DNA of 26,827 nt from Ophioceras dolichostomum. Lineage: Eukaryota; Ascomycota; Sordariomycetes; Magnaporthales; Ophioceraceae. A program made the position numbers and the translations under genes. How positions within the stretch are numbered: the first letter of the stretch is position 1; the number at the start of each line of letters is the position of its first letter. The notes below the pieces were generated by a model, which was given only the letters and a program-made list of their open reading frames with translations, had not been told where the DNA came from and searched no databases. Of the stretch, positions 1 through 10,550 are shown one piece after another. The stretch spans positions 1 to 26,827 of the forward strand of contig PYST01000455.1 of the NCBI GenBank assembly GCA_003049485.1, read 5' to 3'.

Positions 1-1552
1 GGTTAGAGGAACAGCTTGTGACAAAGAGAATGAAGGGCAGATAGAGAACAAATGGCCACGCTGCTTAGTCCAGACCGCATACTCACTTCGGTTGGTCAGT
101 GCCCGGAGAGCCGAGGCCACTTTCGAGCCTTTTCGCCGCAGCTTGGTCGGTGGAGCAGTCTCGCCGGCCTCGGTAGGTGTCGGAGAATGCTGGAACATGC
201 TGTGGAGGTTTTCTCCAAGCGAAGCCGCCTGTGCGGTTCGTGACGCGTGACCGCTTTCATGATCACGACCGTGTGATTGAGCATGCTCGCCCACGGCACC
301 GGCATGCCGCCCTCTCTTCATCTTATATTGAGGTAAGGCGAGAGGGCGCCAGACCAGTTGCGGTTAGGAGAGCAACCAGAAAGACGGCGACGGCGACATG
401 GAAAGCTAAGGTAGGTGGTAGGTAGGTGTACCTAGCATATATGACTGTTCCGGGTACTTTATGATTCCAGATGTGCAAAATCATGCGTGAGCGAACAGAA
501 CGCCCAAAGGATGACGTGAAGCCCTACAACAAACAGAACACTCCTGGGCGGTGAACCCTCGATATCCCCCGTCTGAAGCTCCGGGGATAGATGGTATCCA
601 ATGCATGTGCAAGGCGGGTAGATGGGCCCACGACGGAATAGGTGGGACTTCGAGCATGAGGCATTCGAAGAGAAATGACTGGGGGTTTGGCAGGTGGATT
701 GGACGTGGCTTCTCTCTCTCTTTGGACAGACTGCAGTGGAATCGGCAAGTGCTTGCTGTGGCCCAGAGCCCCGGACAGAAGCACCTTCCCTTTTGCCAAC
801 AAAAGGGCTCGTGCAGATGATGTCGACACTCAAGTCCACGTCACTCACTGAGTCCAAATCACCACAGGATGAGACAGCAACGGGTAAGGAAAGAACCGCT
901 TGAAGCTAGCAACTACCTACACCGAAAATCTACCTACAAATGTGAAATTCAGGCCTGTCGGTGGCTGGACGACTTCCACGCTTATGCTAGAAGAGTTCGA
1001 AGCTACATCGCAGTACCAACCTCGTGGAGAGGAAGAAATAGCAAGGCGCAACCGACACGGCAGACGGGAAAGACGGTATGTAAACACGAAATTGCAAGCA
1101 AAAGGAAATCAGTGACCCGAGAGAAAACAAAAACTCAACTAAAAGAAAAAGGAAAGCGAGACTTTTAATGCGCCAGACAAAATGCAACGTGAATCTCGTC
1201 ATCCCTTCGTACAATCTGCTACCGCAGGCCGAGCCGGTGTGGATCCTCGCAGACCGCGGTGCAGGTCAGAGGACTCGCATCGTGGCGCCAAGAGAGCGTG
1301 GACAGGGCAAGAAAGAACCTAAGGAAGATTTATGAGAGGAGTGTAGCAAGTCGTTCCGCCTCAGAGGAGGACGGGACGGGTTGGGGAATATTAAGTGGGA
1401 AGGAGGGTATTCGAGGAAGGGGGGAAAAGGGGAAACAAGGAGAGAAGAAAACCCCAGCCGAAAACCCCAGAAGACTGAGGCACAAAGGTGTGGAAGGTGC
1501 GAAATAGGTTTAGGTGAAGGCGCAAGAACCTGGTAGCCAAGTAAGTTTAAGT
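1..1552. other. intergenic, no supportable gene
   Basis: Open frames here are short, overlap on both strands and resemble no family I know. Many begin at non-ATG codons. A TAGG/CCTA-type repeat lies near 412-435. The right end is the 3' flank of the FKBP gene, which reads leftward into this region, so roughly the last 100-300 bp probably contain its 3' UTR. I see nothing else I can support. Confidence 0.6.
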
Positions 1553-1559
1553 TTACTTG
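1538..1559. other. 7-bp inverted repeat spanning the FKBP stop codon
   Basis: CAAGTAA (1538-1544) and TTACTTG (1553-1559) are exact reverse complements separated by 8 bases. The TAA stop codon of the FKBP gene (1555-1553 on the minus strand) lies in one arm. It is short and A/T-rich, so it may be chance. If transcribed it would form a weak hairpin at the end of the coding region. Confidence 0.35.
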
Positions 1560-3380
1560 ATCTCCAGCAGCTTCACGTCGAAGATGAGCGTGCTGTTTCC
1601 GGGAATGCCGGCAACGCCAGCAGCACCGTACGCGAGATTGGGAGGAATGGTCAGGCGACGTTCGCCACCGACGGCCATGCCGGCCACGCCGATGTCCCAG
1701 CCCTTGATGACCTCGCCCTTACCCAGCTTAAAGCTAAAAGGAGAGCCCTTCTTGTTGGCTGTGATCATCGCGGGGAGAATGATAGCGAGTTAGCAACGCT
1801 TGGCAAATCAGAGGCCGACGACTGAGCCGACGACTGAACGGTATGGGGAGGATAGGACGCAACAGGGGGGGACTCACCGTCAAATATTTTGCCATTCGTC
1901 AGCTTCCCGATGTACCGCATACCGACCCTGTCTCCGGCCTTGGCGACGCGACCCTGTCCGAGCTTGCGATCGTCGATGGTCACCCCGTTGACCTTCTTGA
2001 CGCCCAGCCCGGCCTTAGCGTCCGCCTTGCCGTCCGCCTTGGGCTTCTCCGCCGAGCCGGTAGGGCCCTGCTCCAGGTTCTTGGCGAACTGGACCTTCTT
2101 GTCGCCCTTGGACGGGGTCGTATCCTTGTCCTTGGCAGCGGCGGCGGCGACCTTGGCAGGCTCCTCGACGGCAACAGCCTCGCCCTTGTTGTTCTTCAGC
2201 TTCTTCAGCTGCTTCTTGCTGAGCTTGGCCTCCGGCTCCTCGGTCTTGGCCGCCTTGGAGATGAGCTCGTCGAGGCCCTCGGCCTCCTCATCGGCGGGGC
2301 GCTTCTTGCCCTTCTTCGCCTTGACGAGCTTGGGGGCCTCCTCCTCGTCCGTGTCAATCTCAGCGATGCGGCCCGCCAGCTCGATCCCGTCGAGGTCGTC
2401 GCTAGAAACCTCGTCCTCGTCCCCGATCAGCTCGTCCAGATCGGGGGTCAGATCGTACTCATCATCATCCTCGTCATCGTCTTCGTCGTCATCCTCCTCC
2501 TCCAGGGGCACGACGTAGTTTCCGGTGAGGTGCACCGAGTGAGTGCCCGTAACGATGAAGTAGGCCTTCTCGTTCTCGCCGATAACGAGGTCGAGAGGTT
2601 GTTGGTAGTGCTGCAGGAACTGTCAGAATGGGGCCGCAGCAAGAATATGTATCGGTACCCGCAACTTACGCGCTCAACATCGAGGGTACAGATCACGTGG
2701 GACTCGAGGTCGATGCCCTCCTCCGAGTCGCTGTCCTCGTCCGAATCCTCATCATCCTCGGTGGCGGGCTCCTTTCCCTTCTTGGACTTGGCGCCGTTAG
2801 CCTCACCATCAGCCATCTCCTCATCGGAGTCATCCTCGTCCTGGGCGGCCTCGAGGAGCTTCTTAATAGCGGCAGCCTGACGGGCCTTCTTGCTCTTAGA
2901 GGGGTCCGAAGGACCACCGTTCGCCTCCTCGTCATCCTCATCCTCATCATCGTCATCATCATCCTCGCCATTGGCGAGGAGCTCCTGGAGGTAAGAGTCG
3001 TCCTCATCATCGTCATCGTCGTCGTCGGCGCCACCAATTCGCTCCTTGATGATCTTCAGGGTCGAGCGAGGGACGCGAGGGACCTCGCCCGACTCATCAG
3101 GTTCGGGCTCCTCAGTGGGGTCGATGGCAGCCATGGTGATGCGGATCTACAGCAGATTGGGAGGGTGGCTGGTCAGTCAAGTTGCCATGGGGAGAGAGCT
3201 AGGCGGGGAGCAAGGAGGTCCCGAACGCAGACGCTAGAAGCCGAGTAGAAATTCTAGCCGAATGGTTAGGGAGGCAGGTAAGGAGCTCACCGTCGCGGGG
3301 AATTCCACAGCGGCGGGAATCATAATCTCGCCCGGGGGGACCTCAACCCCATACAGGGCAACAGGCAACAACGCCGACAT
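1553..3380 (-). CDS. FPR4: nucleolar FKBP-type peptidyl-prolyl cis-trans isomerase (Fpr3/Fpr4 type)
   Basis: Four exons join in phase: 3380-3291, 3146-2670, 2610-1878 and 1758-1553, giving about 501 residues. The introns start GTGAGC, GTAAGT and GTGAGT. The start ATG at 3380 opens MSALLPVALYGVEVPPG, the conserved beginning of the fungal nucleoplasmin-like N-terminal domain. It joins to IRITMAAIDP in exon 2. Long Asp/Glu runs and Lys-rich stretches fill the middle, as in histone-binding nucleolar FKBPs. The C-terminal FKBP domain (about 395-501) keeps the usual pocket residues Tyr422, Phe432, Asp433, Trp454, Tyr477 and Phe493, so it should be active. In yeast these proteins act in the nucleolus on histone tails and rDNA chromatin; that role is inferred here. 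Exon 3 could instead start at 2619, adding Phe-Leu-Gln. FPR3 versus FPR4 cannot be separated, because filamentous fungi usually have one such gene. Confidence 0.93.
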
Positions 3381-3584
3381 TGTCGAGAACGTGAGGTATG
3401 TGAATATAGACGGTTATAGTATGAACCGATATCTGATGATACCAGAAGTAATTTGGGCAAAGCGGCCACACGTCCCAATTACAGTGAGAGTTCCCAGCCT
3501 AGAGGTGCTCTTGGAAAAGCTTGCAAAAGACCTAGCAGGGGGGATTATGTATGGTAGAGGTGCAGAAAGTCGGCGAGCTCTAGA

Positions 3585-3601
3585 TTTTTTTTTTTTTTTT
3601 T
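3585..3601. repeat. poly-T homopolymer (17 T)
   Basis: An uninterrupted T run about 205 bp upstream of the FKBP start codon. On the FKBP coding strand it is a poly-A tract, which in fungal promoters can keep nucleosomes off DNA. It is also a place where length errors in sequencing are likely. Confidence 0.9.
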
Positions 3602-4202
3602 CATAGCATCACTTGGGCGAAAAAAAAGAAAGCGGTTCACCCCACCCGATAAGCCTTATCCGTTCACCCAGCCAACCAATGTGGAGAAAAGCTCGGGGAA
3701 CCAAGCAATGCAGCAAAGGCAAGCTGCACGCTACTGCAGCAATCTGGATTATGCGACGAGCAGCTATCGCTCCTGTTTATGTGCGCCGTTTGGTAGGTAT
3801 TTTACCGTGCTGATATCAAAGTAGAAGAGAAGCAGTTAGAGAGGGAACTTCTTCGATAGCTCTAAGAGGTGGGTGGAGAGCTACGAAAAACGTTGACGAG
3901 TGTACCGGTTGGAGCCTACGCGTGTAAATGCCCTAAACTGTTTCAGCGGCTGGCGACTCCCGTGCCGCCACATTCTCCAAGTTTAAGTCGACTTTCTTCA
4001 CAATTTCTAGGCCAATCGGGCAGCATTCACCTACCACCTGGTATGTACCCGTCTTCGACTAACGGCACAGTCTAGTTCATCCACACATATGTCAGTCCAG
4101 GTCCCTCCGTACCTGACTCGGCATACTTTGGTGAGGGAGTGGAGGCGCTGAGTGACCCGTTCATCCACAGCCCACCCGCCTAACCGATCAATGATTTGCA
4201 GA

Positions 4203-4220
4203 GTTCACTGCAGAGTGAAC
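4203..4220. other. hairpin upstream of the tRNA gene
   Basis: GTTCACT and AGTGAAC are exact reverse complements around a GCAG loop, ending 42 bp before the tRNA 5' end. No known element is implied. It could be chance. Confidence 0.35.
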
Positions 4221-4262
4221 ATAATCTCACCCATCCGGCATAGCGAACACAATCGAAAACCA

Positions 4263-4358
4263 GGCAGGATGGCCGAGTTGGTTATGGCGTAGGATTAAGG
4301 TGTTTCCTCACGGTTTCCTATGGAGCAATCCGCGTGGGTTCGAGTCCCACTTCTGTCA
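4263..4358 (+). tRNA. tRNA-Leu(AAG) with a 14-nt intron
   Basis: The sequence folds as a class II tRNA. The acceptor stem is GGCAGGA (4263-4269) with TTCTGTC (4351-4357), using two G-U pairs, plus discriminator A4358. The D arm is 4272-4288. The anticodon stem TAGGA (4290-4294) pairs with TCCTA (4316-4320). The anticodon loop is TTAAGG plus T4315 once the intron 4301-4314 is removed, which puts AAG at positions 34-36 and decodes CUU leucine. The intron sits after the base 3' of the anticodon, the usual place in nuclear tRNAs. The long variable arm GGA/TCC (about 4322-4329) is typical of leucine tRNAs. The T arm is GTGGG/CCCAC (4335-4350). The B box GGTTCGAGTCC lies at 4337-4347. One-base intron shifts are possible because of the repeated T. 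Confidence 0.93.
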
Positions 4359-4365
4359 TGATTTA

Positions 4366-4370
4366 TTTTT
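4366..4370 (+). terminator. RNA polymerase III terminator (T5)
   Basis: Five T residues begin 8 bases after the tRNA 3' end, the normal position and form of a Pol III stop signal. Confidence 0.75.
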
Positions 4371-4569
4371 GCCCCTTTTCACCTTCGTTGTTCAGTTTGT
4401 GTGTTGGTTTTCTTCTATCTTCTTTTTTTTTCCCCCTTCCCTAATAAATCTTTGCTCCCTTTTCTCTCTGTGTCCCCGCCAGGGCCCTGGGAGATGGGCC
4501 AAATCGAAATCCATAAGGGCGCCTCGAGGTCAGTGGCCATTCGACACTAGAACTACCTACTACCCAAGG

Positions 4570-4592
4570 TACCTACCTACCTACCTACCTAG
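4570..4592. repeat. (TACC)5 microsatellite
   Basis: Five tandem TACC units (4570-4589) followed by TAG. The same tetranucleotide, on either strand, recurs at several other intergenic places in the window. Confidence 0.9.
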
Positions 4593-4852
4593 AGCGTCTA
4601 CACTCTGTTGCACCTTTCACAATCACCCAACGACAGCTCCCTGTCATGCAAGTTCTTCCGAAGATGGACGCTGACGATAAAATTTGACATAAGTGAGTTG
4701 CGATTCCCTTGGACTTTGCAGCTTAAACTATAGCTCTATCTGAGGAACCCTCTAATGGTTGGATGTATCGTCTCCTGAAGTCCTCAAGACGGCTTTCAAT
4801 CCGTAAACAGTGCTGTCTGTCTTCTCTCGCGGGGTACCAGAAGCTACCGTGG

Positions 4853-5625
4853 TCAATACTTCTGCGGCCTGTCCCCAGTTTCCACGATGCTCAGGCCGAG
4901 CTCGACGGCAGCAGGGGGGAAGGTAGAGTTATGCCGTACATAGGCAGAGACGAGATCGTTGCCGTTGGTAACGCCGCCTATGAAGAGTCTCCGTCAGCCA
5001 CCCGTCCTTGGAGGGGGTCATGGGGTGAATCAGTGCAACAAGGAAACAGTCATAGGTAGGTACGCATACCACTGCTCCAAAGGCTCCCATCCTGCACCCA
5101 GCGCTGCTTGTCACCCACAAACTCGACACCCTCATACGTCTTCCTCAGCTGGTCCTGGAACCCGCGCGGCCCGCAGACCGTGCGTCCCGGCGTGAGGAGC
5201 CCAGCCGCACCGCACACGTATATCCCCGAGCAGACGCTGAGGATGTCCGTACCAGGGTTGGCGGCCTGCTTGCGCAGCCACTCCAACGCGCCCTCCTCGT
5301 AGACCGCGGTCGGGTTCGGGCCGGGGATGAGCACCACGTCGAGCTTGCCGGGCGCGACGTCGGGAGCAGAGTAGTGCCTGTCGACGGCGAGGCGCGCGCC
5401 GGCCGACAGCTGCACGGTGGCGCCGACGCCCGGGTGGGTCTGCGAGATGTACAGGATCTCGACGGAGGGGGCTTTAGCGATGATGTCAGCGGGGAGGGCC
5501 ATCGAGAACAGGGAGAGGTAGTCGTGACCGAGCACGCAGAAGATGTCGACGCAGGCGGTGTCGAGCAGCTGCGCCTCGATGGGGATGAAGACGCCGACGC
5601 GAAATGTGGGACGGGAGGCGGCCAT
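4853..5625 (-). CDS. DJ-1/PfpI family protein
   Basis: Two exons, 5625-5070 and 4977-4853, join across a 92-bp intron (GTATGC...CATAG) to give 226 residues ending ETGDRPQKY. The start ATG is followed by GCC GCC and opens MAASRPTFRVGVFIP, the first strand of the class I glutamine-amidotransferase-like fold. Cys132 in DILSVCSGIYVCGAAGLL is the expected nucleophile at the sharp turn. After it comes TVCGPRG, then WSSGGVTNGNDLV across the splice junction, which strongly confirms the intron. Relatives include fungal ThiJ/PfpI proteins and isonitrile-hydratase-like enzymes, so the substrate cannot be named. No signal peptide is seen, suggesting a soluble intracellular protein. A GGTA repeat lies 31 bp before the start codon, in the probable leader. 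Confidence 0.88.
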
Positions 5626-8025
5626 GGTTGCGTATAAACGGGAAGTTATGCACCAGGTAGGTAGGTAGGTAGGTAGGTAGGTAAGTAAGTGAGTGAGTTG
5701 GTGGGTTGATATTGAAAAGGGGTGATCTCAGCGAGACGGCGGATATCAAGAGATTTGAGAGCTAGAGTCTACTTCATCAACTACCTGCCTACCTATGGCC
5801 ACCTACCTGATGCCCTATTTATACCTGTGCTGTCTCACCTTTGGAGATATCTGCTCCCTCCTGAGCTGCGGAAGAAACCGCCTTTTCTGGGGCATCGGAG
5901 ACATTGAGACATGTGGAAAGTAAGATCATCTGGCGCCGAGCCCTTAGCCTTGCCGTGAGTCTTCGGAGGATTCAGGGGTGCCGTGTATACGCAGAACCGG
6001 GAGCCCGGATCCGTGGCCGGGGTCGGACGCATTTTGATTGGTCGATGCAGGCTAAGCTCCGAGTGGCATCGGAGCATGCCAGTCGTGTTTCGTCGCGGCC
6101 TCAGGAAAATCGCACGTACCTGTCTGCGGGGTCCGTGGGATGCAGCTCCCGTGGGTGTCCGCCGTAAGAAGGTGGTGGAAGTTGCTCCGTAGTGCCGCGG
6201 CCTTTCCATACCTGCGAGTATATAGTACATAAGATACCTTGCATACCCAGGGATGTATAAAACTGCAGTTTTTGGCCACCGCCGGGGAGCGAATAATGGT
6301 CAGCTTAGCCGTTCGCCCCGGTCTGTCTGAAAAGGTCCTCCAGGCACCAGCGTTCTTTCCGAAGTAACTTCGGACCGTTCCACACGGCCGTGCGTCCTTG
6401 GGCATTTCATCGCCAAAGTATAAGGCTGTGATGACGCGGCCAATTACCTCTTGGCTCATCATCCATTCACTCGTTTCATTCCACGCACCCTTCCATCAGT
6501 CTTCGGCCATCACTTCATCATCGAAGTGATCTAGAACCCTACGTCGCAGGGGACGCGCAACCTTATTATGCCACCACGCCCCGCCTGTTGTTGAACCAAG
6601 GTCAAGATTGGGGGTGCATGTCAACGTGGCGAAGCCCACTCATCCCATCCGCCATCCGTGGCCCATGCATCCACTCGCCTAAGCGTCCCAAGAGTTTTTC
6701 AACTTCACCACTCGATAAGTGCCATGAACTAACGGGACTGCTGCGATTCGCCTGTCGGGGACAAGTCAAGCTCTCAATTCATCAAGCGAGTGACTAGTAG
6801 GGTAACTTCCTCACACCTCTCTCTCTCTCTTTCTCCAAAATTGTCCCCTCTTGATTTGCTCCTCTCTCCTCTTTCTCCTTCTCCATCCGAAGCTAAGTCC
6901 CTCTGGTGGTAGCATCGACCCTTCCCCGTGGACTACCACAGTGTGTCCCAGGGTGAGGGGAGCTTATAGGACTGCCGATACAAGATACTCGCGTGTCTTG
7001 TACGTTAGGCATGTCTGCTTCCTCCGCGGAGACCCATCCGTGTCTCGACTCGACTGCTCTGCTCTCATCCCGCCGCCCTCCTCCCCTGCTCTCCCATCTT
7101 CTCTGCTCCCTCTCCATTTTCTCCAGTCGAGTCAAGACCACGGTTGGTGTCTTCTCGTGTTGTAGATACAATGATTAAATATTATCGGGCTGGTGAATTA
7201 GTTCTCCTCACGCGGCCTTTTCAAGAAAAAAACAAAAACACAGCGGCGGCGTGAGTGAGAAAATCGATCCGATCCGTCCGTCTCTCGGTCCAGTCATGGA
7301 AGGGCCAGCCCTGGCCCCCAACCAGACAGACAACGGACCGCTTTCTGGCTGCTTCGTTTTCCCCCCTCTTCGCCTCCGAACTGCGCCTTTCTACCGCACT
7401 CCTCTTCTTTTAGGCCTCGACCGTGTCCCCGACGCCTGCTCAACCCAGCCGTTCTCTCTGCTCTTGGTCTCTCTCCTCGTCCCCGTTGAACTGTAAGCGA
7501 ATGCTGTGCGAGAGGATACCGTCTTTGACCCGCCCCGCGTATTTGTTCCGTGAACTCCTTGAGCCCCAAAAAAGGAAACAAGCAAAAAAAAAAAACAAGA
7601 GCCGAAACCCTTCCCCAGTTCTAGATGCCAAATGCCGATGCCGTGCCATGCATATCAACATCATATCTTCTATTTACAACGTAGCCTCGCGAGTCCGTCT
7701 CTTCAAAGATAAAAAAGCGGGTGGTGAGACAAGGTCCACAAGGAAACGAGAAAAAATCAACGCCTTGGAGGCCATCAAATATTGGGGTGTTTGCACAGAA
7801 GGGAATCTGAATATAAAAAAAAAGGTAAAAAAGAGGTGTGCAGCCCAGGAGGTCGAGATGCAGGAGTTCCGATCCAACGGGTCCAAGCATCAACCGGAGA
7901 AGGAATAGTGTTCAACAGAAGCGAAGATGTAAGAGGTAAAAGCAGACAGAAAGGGAAAAAAGGGGGTACTGGTAGCGAATGTAGGGTCTGAAGAAATCGA
8001 AAACGCGAAGACGTAGACACGCTTT
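5626..8025. other. 2.4-kb intergenic region, no supportable gene
   Basis: The left part is the promoter and leader of the DJ-1 family gene, with the GGTA repeat and more CCTACCTA-type motifs near 5781-5810. On the plus strand, 6815-6890, 7060-7130 and 7360-7490 are strongly pyrimidine-rich, like fungal leaders, and a donor-like GTAAGC follows at about 7494. I found no continuing coding exon. The right end (about 7600-8025) is probably the 3' UTR of the leftward glycosyltransferase gene. Several open frames of 60-160 codons overlap on both strands and have no recognisable domains. Confidence 0.5.
5656..5695. repeat. (GGTA)7 microsatellite decaying into AGTA/AGTG units
   Basis: Seven GGTA units (5656-5683) run into AGTA, AGTG and AGTG. 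The tract starts 31 bp upstream of the DJ-1 family start codon. On the coding strand it reads as CACT/TACC repeats, so it is probably in the transcribed leader or core promoter. Confidence 0.92.
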
Positions 8026-10238
8026 TTAAACTTTGGCAGCCATTGTTATCGACTTGGCTCGTTGCCTTGTGACCTTTTTGCTGACGGTGTAGACGAGGTC
8101 TAGAGTCCAGAAGTGGCAGAACTGGGCCCACGCGCACGGAATGGAGCCGTATAGGGGGGCGACCAGGGGGGCCATGAAGTAGTCGACGAAGTTTCTCTTG
8201 ACCTCCCTGCGCGAGAAGTTCATGCCCTTGGCGAGACCAGCGTCGGTCATCTCCTTTTCGCGAGCATCGACGCACGTCCGGTGGAAGCTCTCGTAGAGGA
8301 ATAGGAACAGCGCAACCTCCATAAAGCCCGCCGTCCGGAGCCAGTTGCACACGTCGAAGATCCAGAGGATGCCGTGCACATCGGGTGTTCCCTCCGTGAC
8401 CCACAGGTACAGCGTCGACGAGATGATCAGAATCGTAGCGTGCACAGGCAGCATGTGTGCCTCGAAGATGCGGTGAAGAACGTAGAAGATTCGCAGGTAG
8501 TCGGGCTTCTCCAGCGTGTCGTGGGTGACCTCAGAGAAGATGCCGCTCTCAACGGGCTGCTCAGGGTCGACGTGGTCTGGCTCCTGGGGCACATATCCAT
8601 CCGTCGAGTCGGTAAGAGCAATGTGGAGCGGACGGAAAGCCCTCGCCAGGTATTTTCTCTCCTGCCAGAGCTCAACCACCTTCCGGACACAGTAGCCGGT
8701 GTCGAGAGCACCCCACATGTGTCGTTGGGCTTGCTTGTAACGTGCGCGCATGTCGGTGTAGATGCCGGTAAGACCCTTTCCGTGACCGCCGCTGGTCACG
8801 TTGGTTTGGCTCACAGGGCTCAGAATGGTGCGAGTGGTCAGATGGCCGTTGAGCGCGAAGAAACACTTGAGGAACATATGCAAGTCCTCCCCAATGGCCT
8901 CGCTATCGCAGTCCCAACCACCAACACGGTCGACAAGCTCGAGAGGCAGCGTGTAGACTGAGGTCGGGGGAGATGTGCGCGAACTGCGGTACAGACCAGA
9001 GATTCCAGCTGCAGACCAGAGGATGTCGGCGACACGAACGATGGCAGGGACATGGTGGGCATTCCTGTCGAAGATGATCGGAGCGCTGTACAAGGTGGTC
9101 GACGAGGTTTCGGGGTGAGCAACGTGCATGCTAGTGGCCAGGGCGAAGTAGTTCGATGAAAGGTGGCTGTCGGCTGTTGTGTGCATCCAGGGTACTGATC
9201 AGCTTCATGCTCTCATGGAACCAATTGAAAGCAGAGAAGGCAAGGGGACGACACGTACCATCAAGTCCAGTGACGAGGACATCCTTGCGCATGCCCAGGG
9301 GGTATCTTTCGCTCAGCTTCCGCGCGGCCCAATCGACGTTGCTACCCTTGCCAGCGGCCTCGCCGGGAATGTCTGCAGGATGAAGTGTGAAGTCGATGGA
9401 ACGGAACTTCTTGACGAATTCTGAGACAAGACCCATCGCTTTGAGCTCGACATTGGCCTCGCGCTGCTCCATTGCCAGGTAGACCTAGAACACAACCAAT
9501 CAAATTAGCACGGTGCCACCACGTCGCCACCATGTCTCTGAAAAAAAGACCTTATTCCCTTCTCTCCTTCCTCCCCTCTCCCTAAAACACGGGCGCGTCC
9601 CGACACCTAGGGTGGTTGACAGGCCTCAGACGGGCGGAGGGAAAAGAAAGCAAAGTGTGGTAACTCACATCGTAGGTGTTTCGGGCCTGTGGGTGCGACG
9701 CCAAAACCTCCAGAGTCTCCCTCAGAGAATCGGTCTCCTCCTTGTAGTTGGGAATTATGATGGCATGGATGACGTTCTCGGGAGAAGTCTCGTTGTCGGT
9801 AGTGTAGAACTCGACGTCCAGGTCGCCGGCTTCGCTGCACGATGTGGACGAGGCGCGAGACGAGGTCAGGGTCTCGGAGCTGGAGAGTGAGGTGGCTGAC
9901 CCGCGTCGACGGTGGGAGAACTTAAATTCCCTGAGCGCCTTGTTGTGGGCGACCTTGCGAAGACCCTGCGTCAGGTCCCAGATAGACCAATTGAGACGGC
10001 ACGAGAAGCTGAAGACGAGGACGTGGATGAGCAGGCAGTAGTAGGCAAAAACGACCGTCCAGATGCCGGCCCCCTCGATCTCGTCATAGGTTGGCGAGCT
10101 AAGACTGTCCTGTTGTTGATACTTGTAGCCATGCCGGGAGACCGCGGACTCCTTGGAGATAACGTAGTAACTCAGGGATATCAAGGCCAGCATGGCCAGG
10201 CCGCCGGAGCGCCGCGAGCACCAAGCGAATAGCGACAT
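8026..10238 (-). CDS. membrane glycosyltransferase, GT2-like fungal family
   Basis: Three exons, 10238-9669, 9484-9259 and 9173-8026, give 647 residues. The introns are 184 bp (GTGAGT...CTAG) and 85 bp (GTACGT...ACAG). The ATG at 10238 is the first in frame, since the open frame upstream has no ATG. Membrane segments are likely near residues 12-28 and 60-79, then 506-524, 548-561 and about 598-618. Between them is a GT-A type domain. It starts at HAIIIPNYKEE (about 158-168), reaches the DAD metal motif (265-267) formed across the second splice junction in VTGLDADSHLSSNYF, then the acidic GEDLHM (Glu361-Asp362), and finally QAQRHMWG (413-420), the counterpart of the QxxRW motif. This resembles processive or membrane GT2 enzymes such as cellulose, chitin and hyaluronan synthases, but belongs to a separate fungal family. 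Sugar donor and product are unknown. Residues 108-140 form a Ser/Arg-rich, probably disordered loop. Confidence 0.88.
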
Positions 10239-10439
10239 TGCGGGCGGCCGAGCGGAAGAAGAGATTGGGGTCGGTGGGTGGTGATGGAGGAGGCCCTGAA
10301 GTGGTGGAGGAGGAGGAGGCGCGGTGCCGGTGTCAAAAAAACTGCTCCCTGTGAGTGAATTGAGAAGGGAGAGCGACGGGCGTTGGTCGAGCGGGCGGAC
10401 GGTGGACGCGGCAGAGCAGTCACCGACGACTACACCAGA

Positions 10440-10550
10440 ACTAAAGACACGCGGCGGCGGGAAGGGGAGAGGAAGGAGAGAGGAAAAAGGAAAGGAGAGG
10501 GAAGGAAATACAGACAGAAAGAGAGAGAGACAGAGATTGGCCGAGTCAAA
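10440..10550 (-). promoter_or_regulatory. polypyrimidine leader or promoter tract of the glycosyltransferase gene
   Basis: On the plus strand this stretch is almost entirely purine (GGAAGGGGAGAGGAAGGAG and similar), so on the gene's own strand it is C/T-rich. It lies about 200-310 bp upstream of the ATG at 10238. Such tracts are common just before or in the leaders of expressed genes in filamentous fungi. The transcription start itself cannot be placed. Confidence 0.5.

Larger units (their letters stand above)
3381..4262. other. intergenic: FKBP promoter side and tRNA upstream region
   Basis: This is the 5' flank of the leftward FKBP gene and the upstream side of the rightward tRNA gene. It contains a run of 17 T (3585-3601) and a small hairpin (4203-4220). 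A 114-codon open frame at 3262-3606 is mostly antisense to FKBP exon 1 and looks like a shadow. I support no gene here. Confidence 0.6.
4359..4852. other. intergenic between tRNA-Leu and the DJ-1 family gene
   Basis: It holds the tRNA terminator, a pyrimidine-rich stretch, the TACC repeat at 4570-4592 and, at the right, the probable 3' UTR of the leftward DJ-1 family gene. A 124-codon frame starting at 4300 runs through the tRNA and is not credible as a gene. Confidence 0.6.

Noticed and set aside
1843..2880. 345-codon open frame on the plus strand
   Set aside because: It is antisense to the acidic low-complexity part of the FKBP gene. Reverse-complemented Asp/Glu codons give Leu/Val/Ile runs, and the opposite strand has a fully conserved spliced product.
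8374..8961. 195-codon open frame on the plus strand
   Set aside because: It is antisense to exon 3 of the GT2-like gene, whose minus-strand protein is clearly conserved.
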